From Lachnospiraceae bacterium (GTDB lineage Bacteria; Bacillota; Clostridia; Lachnospirales; Lachnospiraceae): a stretch of DNA of 64,000 bases. The position numbers and the translations under genes are program-made. Of this stretch, positions 28,168 through 37,358 are shown piece after piece. The notes beneath the pieces were generated by a model that had not been told where the DNA came from, did not search any database, and saw only the letters and a program-made list of their open reading frames with translations. The stretch covers positions 62,001 through 126,000 of the forward strand of contig JAFUPV010000006.1 in the NCBI GenBank assembly GCA_017472605.1. The letters are read 5' to 3'. How positions within the stretch are numbered: the first letter of the stretch is position 1; each line of letters begins with the position of its first letter.

Positions 28168-28204
28168 GAAATTCAATTCGACACGAAAGAGTGGGAGACA
28201 TGCG

Positions 28205-30067
28205 ATGGTACTAGAAAAGATACACCAGTGCAATGACATCAAACGGATTCCGATGGAGGAACTGCCGATTCTGGCTTCCGAAATCCGTGAATTCCTGATC
28301 GACAGCGTCAGCGAATGCGGCGGACATCTGGCTTCAAATCTTGGTACGGTAGAGCTGACACTTGCGCTTCACCGGTGTCTGGATCTGCCAACCGATAAAA
28401 TAATCTGGGATGTGGGTCATCAGGCATACACCCATAAAATTCTGACAGGCCGTGCCGAGCAGTTTCAAACGCTCAGGAAGCACAATGGACTCAGCGGCTT
28501 CCCCAAGCGGTCGGAAAGTGACTGCGATGTGTTCGATACCGGTCACAGCTCAACCTCTATTTCTGCAGGTCTCGGCATGGTATGCGCCCGTGAGCTGGAT
28601 GATGACAGCTATCATGTGGTATCTGTCATCGGAGACGGCTCCCTGACCGGAGGAATGGCATATGAAGCGCTGAACAATGCGGCGTCCGTACACAGCAATT
28701 TCATTATCATATTAAATGATAATAACATGTCCATCTCCAGGAATGTAGGAGGCATGTCCCGATATCTGGCGGGAATCCGCACGTACCGCGGCTACAATAA
28801 TCTGAAGGAAAATGTGGCGGCTACGCTGAACCGGATCCCGGGAATCGGCAGCGGGCTTGTTCAGAACATTTCCAAAACAAAAAACGGCATCAAGCAGCTG
28901 ATGCTGAACGGCATGCTGTTTGAGAACATGGGAATCACCTATCTTGGCCCGGTAGACGGTCATGATATCAATGCGCTGATTCAGGTGATCAACGACGCGA
29001 AAAATCTGGACCGCGCTGTTTTGATCCATGTAAATACTCAGAAGGGAAGAGGCTATGATCCGGCTGTTTCCCGTCCCGATAAATTCCATGGAGTTTCTCC
29101 GTTCAATAAAGAAACGGGAGAAGCAAAAACAAAGAAAACAAAGAAAACCTATACCGATGTGTTCTCGTCCGCGCTCTGCAAACTGGCAGAAAGCCATCCG
29201 AAACTGGTTGCGATCACGGCAGCCATGACCGACGGAACGGGAATGGCGGAATTTGCAAAGCAGTATCCAAAGCGGTTCTTTGATGTGGGAATTGCGGAGG
29301 AGCATGCGGTGACCTTTGCAGCAGGAATGGCGGCACGTGGCTATCATCCGATTGTTGCTGTCTATTCTTCCTTCATGCAGAGAGCCTATGATCAGATTCT
29401 CCATGATGTCTGTCTTCAGAATCTTCCGGTCACCTTCTGTCTGGACCGTGCCGGTCTTGTCGGGGATGACGGAGAGACGCATCAGGGTGTATTCGATATC
29501 TCCTATCTGAAAATGATTCCGAACATGGTTGTTCTTGCTCCCAAGGATGGAGAAGAGCTGGAGCAGATGCTGGAATTTGCCGCCTCCTATAACGGTCCGA
29601 CCGCGATCCGCTACCCGAAGACGGCAGCCGGTGCAATCCGAACAGAGGAAAGACTGCCCATTGTTCCTGGAAAGAGCGAGGTTCTGGAACGGGGAAAGAA
29701 GGTTGCACTTCTGGCCTATGGTTCGATGACGGAAACGGCGCTGGAGACGGCACAGATCCTGAAAAGCAGGGGAATCTGTCCGACGGTGGTGAACCTTCGG
29801 TTTGCAAAACCGCTGGATCTTGCAGTTCTTGGCGAGCTGACCGCAGATCATGAGCTGTTTGTTTCCATGGAAGAGAATGTAATTTCCGGTGGAATCGGAG
29901 AAGAAATCGGCAGCTTTCTGGCATCGGCAGGCAGCCAGGCAAATTTGCTTGCGATCGGAATTCCCGACCGGTTCATTCCTCACGGAACCATTGATGAGCT
30001 GAAACAGGAGCTCCAGCTGGATGCCGGCGGAATTGCCGCACAGATCCTTTCGCTGTATGAAAAATAG
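28205..30067 (+). CDS. dxs: 1-deoxy-D-xylulose-5-phosphate synthase
   Basis: This 620-residue thiamine diphosphate enzyme joins pyruvate and glyceraldehyde 3-phosphate in the first step of the MEP isoprenoid pathway. It has WDVGHQAYTHKILTGR, the ThDP-binding GDGSLTGGMAYEALNNA with the NDNNMSIS end, the catalytic-Glu region VGIAEEHAVTFAAGMA, and DRAGLVGDDGETHQG in the transketolase central domain. Full length. Directly after ispA, so precursor supply and chain elongation are co-expressed. Confidence 0.97.
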   Translation: MVLEKIHQCNDIKRIPMEELPILASEIREFLIDSVSECGGHLASNLGTVELTLALHRCLDLPTDKIIWDVGHQAYTHKILTGRAEQFQTLRKHNGLSGFPKRSESDCDVFDTGHSSTSISAGLGMVCARELDDDSYHVVSVIGDGSLTGGMAYEALNNAASVHSNFIIILNDNNMSISRNVGGMSRYLAGIRTYRGYNNLKENVAATLNRIPGIGSGLVQNISKTKNGIKQLMLNGMLFENMGITYLGPVDGHDINALIQVINDAKNLDRAVLIHVNTQKGRGYDPAVSRPDKFHGVSPFNKETGEAKTKKTKKTYTDVFSSALCKLAESHPKLVAITAAMTDGTGMAEFAKQYPKRFFDVGIAEEHAVTFAAGMAARGYHPIVAVYSSFMQRAYDQILHDVCLQNLPVTFCLDRAGLVGDDGETHQGVFDISYLKMIPNMVVLAPKDGEELEQMLEFAASYNGPTAIRYPKTAAGAIRTEERLPIVPGKSEVLERGKKVALLAYGSMTETALETAQILKSRGICPTVVNLRFAKPLDLAVLGELTADHELFVSMEENVISGGIGEEIGSFLASAGSQANLLAIGIPDRFIPHGTIDELKQELQLDAGGIAAQILSLYEK

Positions 30068-30078
30068 GGAGGCATGAC

Positions 30079-30900
30079 ATGAAAGAACGTCTGGATGTGC
30101 TGCTTGTTAACATGGGCTATGCACCTTCACGTGAAAAGGCAAAAGCAATCATCATGTCCGGCAATGTCTATGTAAACGGACAGAAAGAAGACAAAGCCGG
30201 ATCAATGTTTGATCCGTACGCACCGATTGAAGTGCGCGGAAATGAATTAAAATATGTAAGCAGAGGCGGACTGAAGCTGGAAAAAGCCATGCAGCAGTTC
30301 CCAATCTGTCTGGAAGGCCGCGTCTGCATGGATGTTGGCGCGTCGACCGGTGGATTTACAGACTGCATGCTGCAGAACGGCGCCTGCAAGGTCTATGCAG
30401 TGGATGTGGGACATGGGCAGCTGGCGTGGAAGCTTCGTCAGAATCCTGCCGTGGTATGCATGGAAAAAACGAACATCCGCTATGTGACGCCGGAGGATAT
30501 TGAAGAAAAGGCTGATTTCGTATCGATTGACGTCTCCTTTATCTCACTGACCAAGGTTCTTGGTCCGGTGAAAGAGCTGATGAGCGACCGTGCTTCCATG
30601 GTCTGCCTGATTAAACCGCAGTTTGAAGCAGGCAGAGAAAAGGTTGGAAAAAAAGGCGTGGTCAGAGAACGGGAGACTCACATCGAAGTCGTAGAGACCG
30701 TGATCGCCTTTGCAAAAGAGCTGGGATTTGGGATCATGGGACTTGAGTTTTCACCGATCAAGGGACCGGAGGGAAACATCGAATACCTTCTCTACCTGCA
30801 GAAAAACCCGACAACGGAGGAAACGGCTGTTTCGGCGCCGGATGTGACTGCGCTGGTTGACCAGTCTCATGAACTTTTATCTGCAAAAGCGGAGAAGTGA
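30079..30900 (+). CDS. tlyA: TlyA family rRNA methyltransferase / YqxC
   Basis: This 273-residue protein has an N-terminal S4 RNA-binding domain (RLDVLLVNMGYAPSREKAKA), a linker with YVSRGGLKLEKA, and an FtsJ-like SAM methyltransferase domain (DVGASTGGFTDCMLQNGA; DVSFISLTKVL). The family methylates 2'-OH of rRNA in some bacteria; in Firmicutes it is the conserved YqxC between dxs and argR. Target here unproven. The last about 25 residues are variable. Confidence 0.93.
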   Translation: MKERLDVLLVNMGYAPSREKAKAIIMSGNVYVNGQKEDKAGSMFDPYAPIEVRGNELKYVSRGGLKLEKAMQQFPICLEGRVCMDVGASTGGFTDCMLQNGACKVYAVDVGHGQLAWKLRQNPAVVCMEKTNIRYVTPEDIEEKADFVSIDVSFISLTKVLGPVKELMSDRASMVCLIKPQFEAGREKVGKKGVVRERETHIEVVETVIAFAKELGFGIMGLEFSPIKGPEGNIEYLLYLQKNPTTEETAVSAPDVTALVDQSHELLSAKAEK

Positions 30901-30907
30901 GGCGGTT

Positions 30908-31768
30908 ATGAAGCATTTTTATGTAATTCCCAATTACTCAAAGGAACGCACCTATCCCTGCGCCTGCAGAATCCGCAGCTTTCTGGTGGAGCGCGGGGCT
31001 TCCTGCGAGATCAGCCCCCAGCTTTCGGGCTCCTGCGGGGAATTCCTCTACACTGACGCGGACCGGATTCCGATGGAGACCCAGTGCGTCATTGTTCTTG
31101 GCGGTGACGGCACACTGATCCAGGCGGTTCATGATCTGAAAAACCGCGATATTCCGATCATCGGAGTGAATCTTGGAAACATCGGCTATCTGGCGGAGAT
31201 TGACGAAGAATCGCTTTACCGGACGCTGGAGCGTCTTCTTGCGGATGAATATTTTCTGGAAGAACGGATGACACTGGAAGGAGAGATCATCCGTGAAGGT
31301 GAAATGATCTATCGTGATGTGGCGTTTAATGACATCATTCTGTCCAGAAGCTCCGGCTTGAAAATGTGCTACTTTTCCCTCTATGTAAACGGACAGTTTC
31401 TGTCACACTATGCGGCAGACGGCATGATTGCTGCGACGCCGACCGGTTCGACGGCCTACAGTCTCTCCGCAGGAGGTCCAATCATGATGCCGTCTTCCGA
31501 GCTGTTTGTTCTGACACCGATCTGTCCCCACACCGTTGCAAATGCGCGAAGCATCGTCCTTCCAGGGGATGCGGTGATCGAACTGGAGGTGGAAGGGAAA
31601 GCGGAAGATACAGCGTCTATCCCCTGTGCATATTTTGATGCGCATACGTCCATTGAACTGAAACCGCAGGATCGGATTCGCGTTGTCTGCGGTGCAAAAC
31701 CGGTCCGTATGATCCGTATGAACCGGACCAGCTTTTTCGAGACGCTGCGCAAAAAGCTGAATCAATAG
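30908..31768 (+). CDS. nadK: NAD kinase
   Basis: This 286-residue protein phosphorylates NAD to NADP. It shows the ATP/NAD kinase motif LGGDGTLIQAVH (GGDGT at 65-69), GVNLGNIGYLAEID, VAFNDIIL, and the glycine-rich TPTGSTAYSLSAGGP. The ATG at 30908 follows GTGAGGCGG and gives a normal N-terminus; in-frame codons upstream overlap tlyA. Gene order tlyA-nadK-argR-recN is typical of Clostridia. Confidence 0.95.
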   Translation: MKHFYVIPNYSKERTYPCACRIRSFLVERGASCEISPQLSGSCGEFLYTDADRIPMETQCVIVLGGDGTLIQAVHDLKNRDIPIIGVNLGNIGYLAEIDEESLYRTLERLLADEYFLEERMTLEGEIIREGEMIYRDVAFNDIILSRSSGLKMCYFSLYVNGQFLSHYAADGMIAATPTGSTAYSLSAGGPIMMPSSELFVLTPICPHTVANARSIVLPGDAVIELEVEGKAEDTASIPCAYFDAHTSIELKPQDRIRVVCGAKPVRMIRMNRTSFFETLRKKLNQ

Positions 31769-31816
31769 TAGAATCCGGTCCGCGCGAACCGGAAGAAAGC
31801 CAAGAGGAGAATGGTT

Positions 31817-32266
31817 GTGAAGTCGATACGACAGCAGAAAATACTGGAAATTATCGAACAGTATGAAATAGAGACACAAGAAGAGCTTGCTCTGCGTCTG
31901 AAAGAGCAGGGAATGAGTGTAACTCAGGCGACAGTTTCCCGCGATATCAGAGAACTGAAGCTGAAAAAGCGCCCCGGTTCATCGGGATCGCCGGTATATG
32001 CTGTCCGCACGGAGCCGAAGCACATGCCGGAAGACAAGTACATACGTGTCCTGAAAGACAGTTTTGTCAGCATGGATGCCGCAATGAACATTCTTGTGAT
32101 CAAAACGGTGTCCGGAATGGCAATGGCAGCTGCAGCGGCGCTGGATGCCTGCGCGTTCTACGAGATACTTGGCTGCATTGCCGGTGATGATACGATCATG
32201 TGCGCGGTTCGTTCCGTGCAGGATACCGTTGTGGTAAAAAAGAAGATTGAAGCGATTCTTGACTGA
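31817..32266 (+). CDS. argR: Arginine repressor ArgR/AhrC
   Basis: This roughly 149-residue arginine-responsive regulator has an N-terminal winged helix (RQQKILEIIEQYEIETQEEL; VTQATVSRDIRELKL) and a C-terminal hexamerisation/arginine-binding domain with GCIAGDDTIMCAVRSV. GTG at 31817 lies seven bases after AGAGGAG and is preferred to ATG at 31811, which is too close to the site. A GGTCCGCGCGAACC-type hairpin lies between nadK and this gene. Confidence 0.94.
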   Translation: MKSIRQQKILEIIEQYEIETQEELALRLKEQGMSVTQATVSRDIRELKLKKRPGSSGSPVYAVRTEPKHMPEDKYIRVLKDSFVSMDAAMNILVIKTVSGMAMAAAAALDACAFYEILGCIAGDDTIMCAVRSVQDTVVVKKKIEAILD

Positions 32267-32282
32267 AAAGATGAGGTAACAG

Positions 32283-33977
32283 ATGCTTGAAAGCCTTTAT
32301 GTAAAAAATCTTGCACTGATTGATAAAACGGAGATCTGTTTTACTCCGGGACTGAACATACTAAGCGGTGAGACAGGTGCCGGTAAATCGATCCTGATCG
32401 GATCGGTGATGATCGCGCTTGGATCTAAAGTACCGAAGGACATGATCCGCAACCATGAAAAGGAAGCCTATATCGAGCTTGTTTTTTCCGTTCATGGAGA
32501 AGGACTGCTGGAGAAGCTGGAGCAGATGGACATTGTACCGGAGGAAGGACAGCTGATCATTTCCAGACGGATCCGTGAAAACAGGAGCATCTGTAAGATC
32601 AACGGAGAGACGGTGACAGCCGCCCGTGTAAGAGAAGCGGCCGCTCTTTTGCTGGATGTCCATGGGCAGCATGAGCATCAGAAGCTTCTCATGCCCATGC
32701 GGCAGCTGGAGATTGTGGACCGGTTTGGTCAGTCTTCTGGAATTCTGACAGTTCGTCAGGAAGTCGCCCGGCTCTATCACCAGCTTCAGGAATGTCAGAA
32801 GGAACTGGAAAAGAGCTGTGTGGATGAGGCAGTCCGGATCCGGACAGTTGACATTCTCAATTTCGAAATCGAGGAGATTGAGCAGGCACAGATCCGTCCG
32901 GGAGAAGAACAGGAACTGGAGCAGGAATGGAAGAAGCTGCGCAGCCAGGAAGTGATCAAGCGTGGACTTCGCCAGATTGAGGTGTTTGTGTCGGCGGAGG
33001 AAGGAAGCGCTGCGGATCAGATTTCAAAGGCGGTGGTCAGCGCTGCGGAACTGACGGAATATGATCCCGAGCTGAAGCAGCTCCACAGCCAGCTTATGGA
33101 TGCGGAATCGATTCTTTCCGACTGCAGTCACGCGGTCAGCCGCCTTCTGGACCAGGAAGAAGACAGCCAGGAACGGTTTCTGGAAGTCGGCGGTCGGCTG
33201 GATGAGATCCGACATCTTCTTCAGAAGTATAACTGCGATGAGGAAGGACTTCTGTTTCTTCTGGATGAGAAAAAGAAGGAACTGGAGACCTATCTGAATC
33301 TGGAAGAAATCAAAAAGAAGCTGGAACGTCAGGTGAACCGGATTCAAAAAAAGCTGGAGCAGGCGTCAGAGGATCTGTCTGCCCGCCGCAGAGAAGCGGC
33401 GGCCATTCTGGAGAAATCGCTGATTGCGGCGCTGATCGATCTGAATTTTCTGGATATCCGCTTTGAGATCCGTTTCGATCGGACGGCGCAGATCGGTGTA
33501 CACGGAATGGACGATGTGCAGTTTTACCTTGCAACGAATCCTGGTGAACCGGTAAAACCGCTGTCGATGGTTGCTTCCGGCGGTGAGCTTTCGCGTATTA
33601 TGCTTGCGATTAAGTCGGTTCTGGCGGAAAAGGAAGAGACAGAAACGCTGATTTTCGATGAGATCGATGCCGGAATCAGCGGACGAACTGCCCAGAAGGT
33701 AGCAGTAAGGCTGAATGTGACTGCCAGAGGCTGCCAGGTCATCTGCATCAGCCATCTTCCGCAGATCGTTTCCATGGCAGACACTCATTTTCTAATCGAA
33801 AAAACGGTGGAAAATCAGGTGACAACCACTCACATCCGTCCGCTTGAACAGGAGGAGAGTGTTCTTGAACTGGCCCGCCTGCTTGGCGGAACAGAGATCA
33901 CGGAGCGTGTCGTTGAAAATGCCAGAGAGATGAAGGATATGGCAGACCGGGCAAAAGAATACCAGAGTACAAATTAG
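32283..33977 (+). CDS. recN: DNA repair protein RecN
   Basis: This 564-residue SMC-like ATPase acts in double-strand break repair. Walker A is SGETGAGKSILIGS near residues 30-43. A long coiled-coil middle follows (about 150-390). The signature MVASGGELSRIMLAIK and Walker B LIFDEIDAGISG are in the C-terminal part, followed by CISHLPQI. Full length for the family. Position between argR and spoIVB is the standard one. Confidence 0.96.
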   Translation: MLESLYVKNLALIDKTEICFTPGLNILSGETGAGKSILIGSVMIALGSKVPKDMIRNHEKEAYIELVFSVHGEGLLEKLEQMDIVPEEGQLIISRRIRENRSICKINGETVTAARVREAAALLLDVHGQHEHQKLLMPMRQLEIVDRFGQSSGILTVRQEVARLYHQLQECQKELEKSCVDEAVRIRTVDILNFEIEEIEQAQIRPGEEQELEQEWKKLRSQEVIKRGLRQIEVFVSAEEGSAADQISKAVVSAAELTEYDPELKQLHSQLMDAESILSDCSHAVSRLLDQEEDSQERFLEVGGRLDEIRHLLQKYNCDEEGLLFLLDEKKKELETYLNLEEIKKKLERQVNRIQKKLEQASEDLSARRREAAAILEKSLIAALIDLNFLDIRFEIRFDRTAQIGVHGMDDVQFYLATNPGEPVKPLSMVASGGELSRIMLAIKSVLAEKEETETLIFDEIDAGISGRTAQKVAVRLNVTARGCQVICISHLPQIVSMADTHFLIEKTVENQVTTTHIRPLEQEESVLELARLLGGTEITERVVENAREMKDMADRAKEYQSTN

Positions 33978-33993
33978 GAAATGCCGCATACTA
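33964..33993 (+). promoter_or_regulatory. Candidate sigma-G promoter of spoIVB
   Basis: AGAGTA (33964-33969), 17-base spacer, and a perfect CATACTA -10 element (33987-33993), starting inside the end of recN. spoIVB is transcribed in the forespore in Bacillus, late by sigma-G. The same AGAGTA/17 arrangement precedes the SASP gene at 58876-58905. Confidence 0.55.
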
Positions 33994-34031
33994 TCACTGT
34001 GATTTGATTCTGCAGTTGGCAGAAGGAAAGG

Positions 34032-35141
34032 ATGTCAGATAGTATGCAAAAGAGAAAAAACAAGTTCGTCTTAGCCGTTCTTGTCGGTATATTAGGAATC
34101 AATCTGTGGAGTTTTGGACTGCATAAGGAGTCTGTGGTAAGTCCTGCCTTTCTGTCTGTCCATGCGCAGGCAGCTTTGAGCAGCCAGACAGAAGACGGGA
34201 TGAATGAACAGGAGATGCCTTCTGTCTATCCCTGCGGCTATCCCATCGGCATCTATCTGCAGACGGATGGGATTCTTGTGATTGGTACCGCGAAGGTAAC
34301 CGATGAAAACGGAAACCTGGCAGAACCGGCAGCCGGCTGCCTGACATCCGGAGATTATATCATGGCGATCAATGGGGAACCGGTTCAGACGAAAGAAGGA
34401 TTTCAGGAAGCGCTGAACCGGTTTGGAGCCAATCCGGTAACACTGACAAGAAAGAGGGACGGGGAACTGACTGACTGTTCGCTTTCTCCGGTCCGCGCCG
34501 AGGATGGAAGCTTTTGTCTTGGTGTATGGGTAAAGGATGATGCGCAGGGGATCGGAACCATGACCTATCTGACGAAAGACGGGCGATTTGCTGCCCTTGG
34601 CCATCCGATCAGTGATACTGATACCGGAAAAATGGTGCTTGCGAAAACAGGCGGTCTCTATGAAGCTCAGGTTCGCATGATTATCCGTGGAAGCGAAGGC
34701 TCACCTGGATCCTATTCCGGAATCATCTGCTATGATGCATCTACACGTTTGGGTACCATTGAAAAGAATCAGACAAACGGAATTTTCGGTTATATCCGTC
34801 CGGAAGCAGCGGCAAAATTGAATCAATCGGAAATTTGCCAGACAGCAAGAAGAGAAGAAGTTACCTGTTCTCAGGCATTGTTACGCTGTGCGCTTGGCAA
34901 CGAAGCGAAGGATTACCGCATCATGATTCTGAATACAGATGCAGGAGCGAAACATGAAAATGAGTTCTTGTTTCAGGTGATCGATCAGGAATTGCTGGAT
35001 GAGACCGGAGGGATTGTGCAGGGGATGAGCGGCAGCCCGATTATTCAGGATGGGAAACTGGTGGGAGCAGTGACGCATGTGCTGGTGAATGATCCGACAC
35101 GTGGATATGGGATTTTTATAGAGAATATGCTGGAGCGTTGA
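34032..35141 (+). CDS. spoIVB: SpoIVB serine peptidase
   Basis: This 369-residue forespore protease signals to the mother cell by cleaving SpoIVFA and so triggers sigma-K activation. It has an N-terminal signal anchor (FVLAVLVGILGINLWSFGL), a PDZ domain (about 95-165, GDYIMAINGEPVQTKEGFQ) and a C-terminal S55 peptidase domain with the histidine in AALGHPISDTDTG and the serine in GMSGSPIIQDGKLVGAVTH. Followed by a strong terminator. In most relatives spo0A comes next; here about 6.5 kb of accessory sequence intervenes. Confidence 0.95.
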   Translation: MSDSMQKRKNKFVLAVLVGILGINLWSFGLHKESVVSPAFLSVHAQAALSSQTEDGMNEQEMPSVYPCGYPIGIYLQTDGILVIGTAKVTDENGNLAEPAAGCLTSGDYIMAINGEPVQTKEGFQEALNRFGANPVTLTRKRDGELTDCSLSPVRAEDGSFCLGVWVKDDAQGIGTMTYLTKDGRFAALGHPISDTDTGKMVLAKTGGLYEAQVRMIIRGSEGSPGSYSGIICYDASTRLGTIEKNQTNGIFGYIRPEAAAKLNQSEICQTARREEVTCSQALLRCALGNEAKDYRIMILNTDAGAKHENEFLFQVIDQELLDETGGIVQGMSGSPIIQDGKLVGAVTHVLVNDPTRGYGIFIENMLER

Positions 35142-35149
35142 GTCCAGGA

Positions 35150-35194
35150 AGAAATAGCAGCCAGCGTGATCCGGCTGCTATTTCTGCTTTTTAT
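35150..35194 (+). terminator. Terminator after spoIVB
   Basis: A perfect 13-bp stem (AGAAATAGCAGCC with its complement), ten-base loop, then GCTTTTTATTT. Confidence 0.9.
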
Positions 35195-35758
35195 TTGGTG
35201 ATGGCGTTTCTATTTTTATTAGCTGTGATCCAATACCAGGTAATACTGATCAATACGGAAATAATGAGAACAAGCAAAGGAAAAAGCCAGGGAGAACATG
35301 ACACATTGTACTTTTGCATCATAGAATTTAGTATATCTCGAACTCCGCAGTGAATAATAAAAATGCTGACTGAGCAATGCTGCAAGCAGTCAATGATTGA
35401 GCGATTTTTGATGACGAGCGTGCCGGATATTGAAGTATGTGCCGATCCATTCATAGGGAGGGTAACCTGATACGACAGATTTTATTGAATTCATGATACA
35501 ATATGCTATAGTAACAGTTCCTAATAACTTAAGTGTATCAAAGAATTTTTTTCTCAAGCGACTAAGCAATGTATCCTTATTGGGATGATAGGAAAACCAT
35601 CCGGATACAATCAGGAAGAATGGAACACCGAAACGTCCCAGGTTAATGCAATATTGTCCGAATGTGCCCGGGAAGGGACAATGAATAAATACTATTAATA
35701 TACTTGTTATAAAGCGTATCATATCAATGGTATTATTTCTGGTTGTCTTGTCTTGCAT
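35191..35758 (-). pseudogene. Acyltransferase 3 family protein, internally deleted
   Basis: The N-terminal part (35758 to about 35390) reads NNTIDMIRFITSILIVFIHC, then FGVPFFLIVSGWF, then a third hydrophobic helix: the start of a membrane O-acyltransferase (OafA/acyltransferase 3 type). A second part in another frame (about 35430 to 35191) reads IIDCLQHCSVSIFIIHC and a last membrane helix, matching the C-terminal end of the same family. The middle (roughly 150 residues of a 330-350 residue protein) is missing and the frames do not join. The original start has a GGAGG site at about 35770. Non-functional unless the deletion created something new. Confidence 0.72.
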
Positions 35759-35849
35759 TTCACTGTTCCTCCAGGAATCATCTAATCCAGTATAGCAGAA
35801 GCATTTTAACAATCAAAGGTTGCTCATCATGACAATCACTCGTGTCGGA

Positions 35850-36295
35850 CTATTCTCCCCGGAGCGCTTTGCGAACTTCCCGAAATTCCTCCGGGAGCTC
35901 GTCCAAAGTCATGCTGCGGGGAACGGATGTTGTTCCTGCTTCCTTTGCCGTTTGGTAATACCATTCCTTGAACTCAAGGGTTTTAAGCGTTTGGCTTAAA
36001 TCATCGATCTGAGTCTTCACTGCCTCTTTTTGCCTGATGATAAGAGTAAGCCGCTCGTCAATCGTATCGTCGCCCTGCATTGACATTTCAATAAAATGTT
36101 TAACATCCATAAGGCTCATCCCGGTTTTCTTCAGGCATTCAATCACCTGCAGCCATTCAAAGTCTGCATCTTTGAACATTCGGATACCGCCGCTGGAACG
36201 TTCAACAAATGGGAGCAAACCTTCTTTATCGTAATATCTGAGCGTAGAGGGGCTATCCCTAAGCGTTTTGCCATTTCACCGACCGTATAGAGCAT
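35850..36295 (-). pseudogene. MerR family regulator with a one-base frameshift
   Basis: Reading from ATG at 36295 (GGAGGT site upstream) gives MLYTVGEMAKRLGIAP, the first MerR helix-turn-helix. One base further along, the other frame continues STLRYYDKEGLLPFVERSSG and a full effector/coiled-coil part to the stop at 35850. The shift falls in a run of four G on the plus strand (36249-36252), consistent with loss of one base. Repaired, the protein would be about 148 residues, similar to MerR regulators that sit beside aldo/keto reductases. It could be a real mutation or a sequencing error. It is divergent from the reductase gene it should control. Confidence 0.82.
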
Positions 36296-36336
36296 TGTGT
36301 ACCTCCAAAGAAATTGTGAATTTTTAGAAAATGGTC

Positions 36337-36367
36337 TTGACTTAAAGATAACTTTAACTTGTATAAT
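36337..36367 (+). promoter_or_regulatory. MerR-type promoter/operator before aldo/keto reductase
   Basis: TTGACT and TATAAT are separated by 19 bases, the over-long spacing typical of MerR-activated promoters. Within it lies the inverted repeat TTAAAG-ATAA-CTTTAA (36342-36357). Confidence 0.8.
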
Positions 36368-36420
36368 AAACTTAAACTCATTATATATGAATATTTCTTA
36401 ACCGTCAAGGAGGTGCTGTT

Positions 36421-37308
36421 ATGGAATATGTAACTTTACCAAATGGTGTCAGGATGCCGATGCTTGGCTACGGCGTGTATCAGGTGACAAAAGATGAGTG
36501 CGAACGTTGTGTGCTGGATGCGCTGAAGGTTGGCTATCGATCCATTGATACTGCACAGTCCTACTTTAATGAGGAAGAAGTCGGCAATGCGATTGCAAAA
36601 AGCGGGATTCCCCGTGAAGAAATATTCCTTACCACAAAGGTCTGGATCGAGCACTATGGTTATGAGGAAGCAAAGGCTTCGGTGTTAGAGTCTATGAGAA
36701 AATTGCAGGCAGACTATCTTGACCTCTGCCTGCTTCATCAGCCTTTTGGAGATGTGTATGGTGCATATTGTGCATTAGAAGATCTGTACGGAGAAGGCAA
36801 GATCCGTGCGATTGGTATTTCTAATTTTTACGCGGATCGTATGATCGATATTGCCGCATTTTCCCGAATCAAGCCTATGGTCAATCAGATTGAGGTACAC
36901 CCTCATCATCAGCAGAACGAAAGCAAACAGTGGCACGACAAATACGGCGTTCAGGTGGAAGCGTGGGCACCTTTTGGCGAAGGCAGAGGCGGAATGTTTG
37001 AACTGCCAGAGCTGAAAGCAATCGGTGAAAAATACAAAAAGACAGTCGCTCAGGTCATTCTGCGCTGGCATTTGCAGAGAGGTATTGTAGTGATTCCGAA
37101 ATCTACACATATCGAGCGTATGGAAGAAAACTTCCATGTATTTGACTTTGAACTGACGGCAGAAGATATGGCGGTTATTGGAGCGCTGGATAAAAAGCAA
37201 TCCTCCTTCTTTTCTCATACGGATCCCGGCATGGTCGAATGGTTTGTCAAAATGGTGGAGGAGCGTAAAAAGAAGCATGACTGCACCAAAGAGGAGAAGA
37301 ACTGGTGA
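36421..37308 (+). CDS. Aldo/keto reductase
   Basis: This 295-residue NADPH-dependent oxidoreductase has a TIM-barrel AKR pattern. It contains VGYRSIDTAQSYFNEEEVG with catalytic Asp and Tyr, TTKVW with Lys, LCLLHQP with His, and a C-terminal IPKSTHIERMEENF cofactor motif. An excellent AAGGAGG site precedes the ATG. It belongs to the group often annotated as 2,5-diketogluconate or methylglyoxal reductase; the substrate cannot be told. The divergent MerR gene and the 19-bp-spacer promoter imply induction by reactive aldehydes or similar stress. Confidence 0.93.
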   Translation: MEYVTLPNGVRMPMLGYGVYQVTKDECERCVLDALKVGYRSIDTAQSYFNEEEVGNAIAKSGIPREEIFLTTKVWIEHYGYEEAKASVLESMRKLQADYLDLCLLHQPFGDVYGAYCALEDLYGEGKIRAIGISNFYADRMIDIAAFSRIKPMVNQIEVHPHHQQNESKQWHDKYGVQVEAWAPFGEGRGGMFELPELKAIGEKYKKTVAQVILRWHLQRGIVVIPKSTHIERMEENFHVFDFELTAEDMAVIGALDKKQSSFFSHTDPGMVEWFVKMVEERKKKHDCTKEEKNW

Positions 37309-37358
37309 TGAAACGGCTTCGAAGCCGGAAATACAAATTATAATTGGAGGTAATTACA

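Noticed and set aside
28712-29983. 423-codon minus-strand frame inside dxs
   Set aside because: Antisense to a fully conserved dxs gene; no family features and no ribosome binding site.
35138-35353. 71-codon plus-strand frame after spoIVB
   Set aside because: Overlaps the spoIVB terminator and lies opposite the acyltransferase C-terminal remnant.
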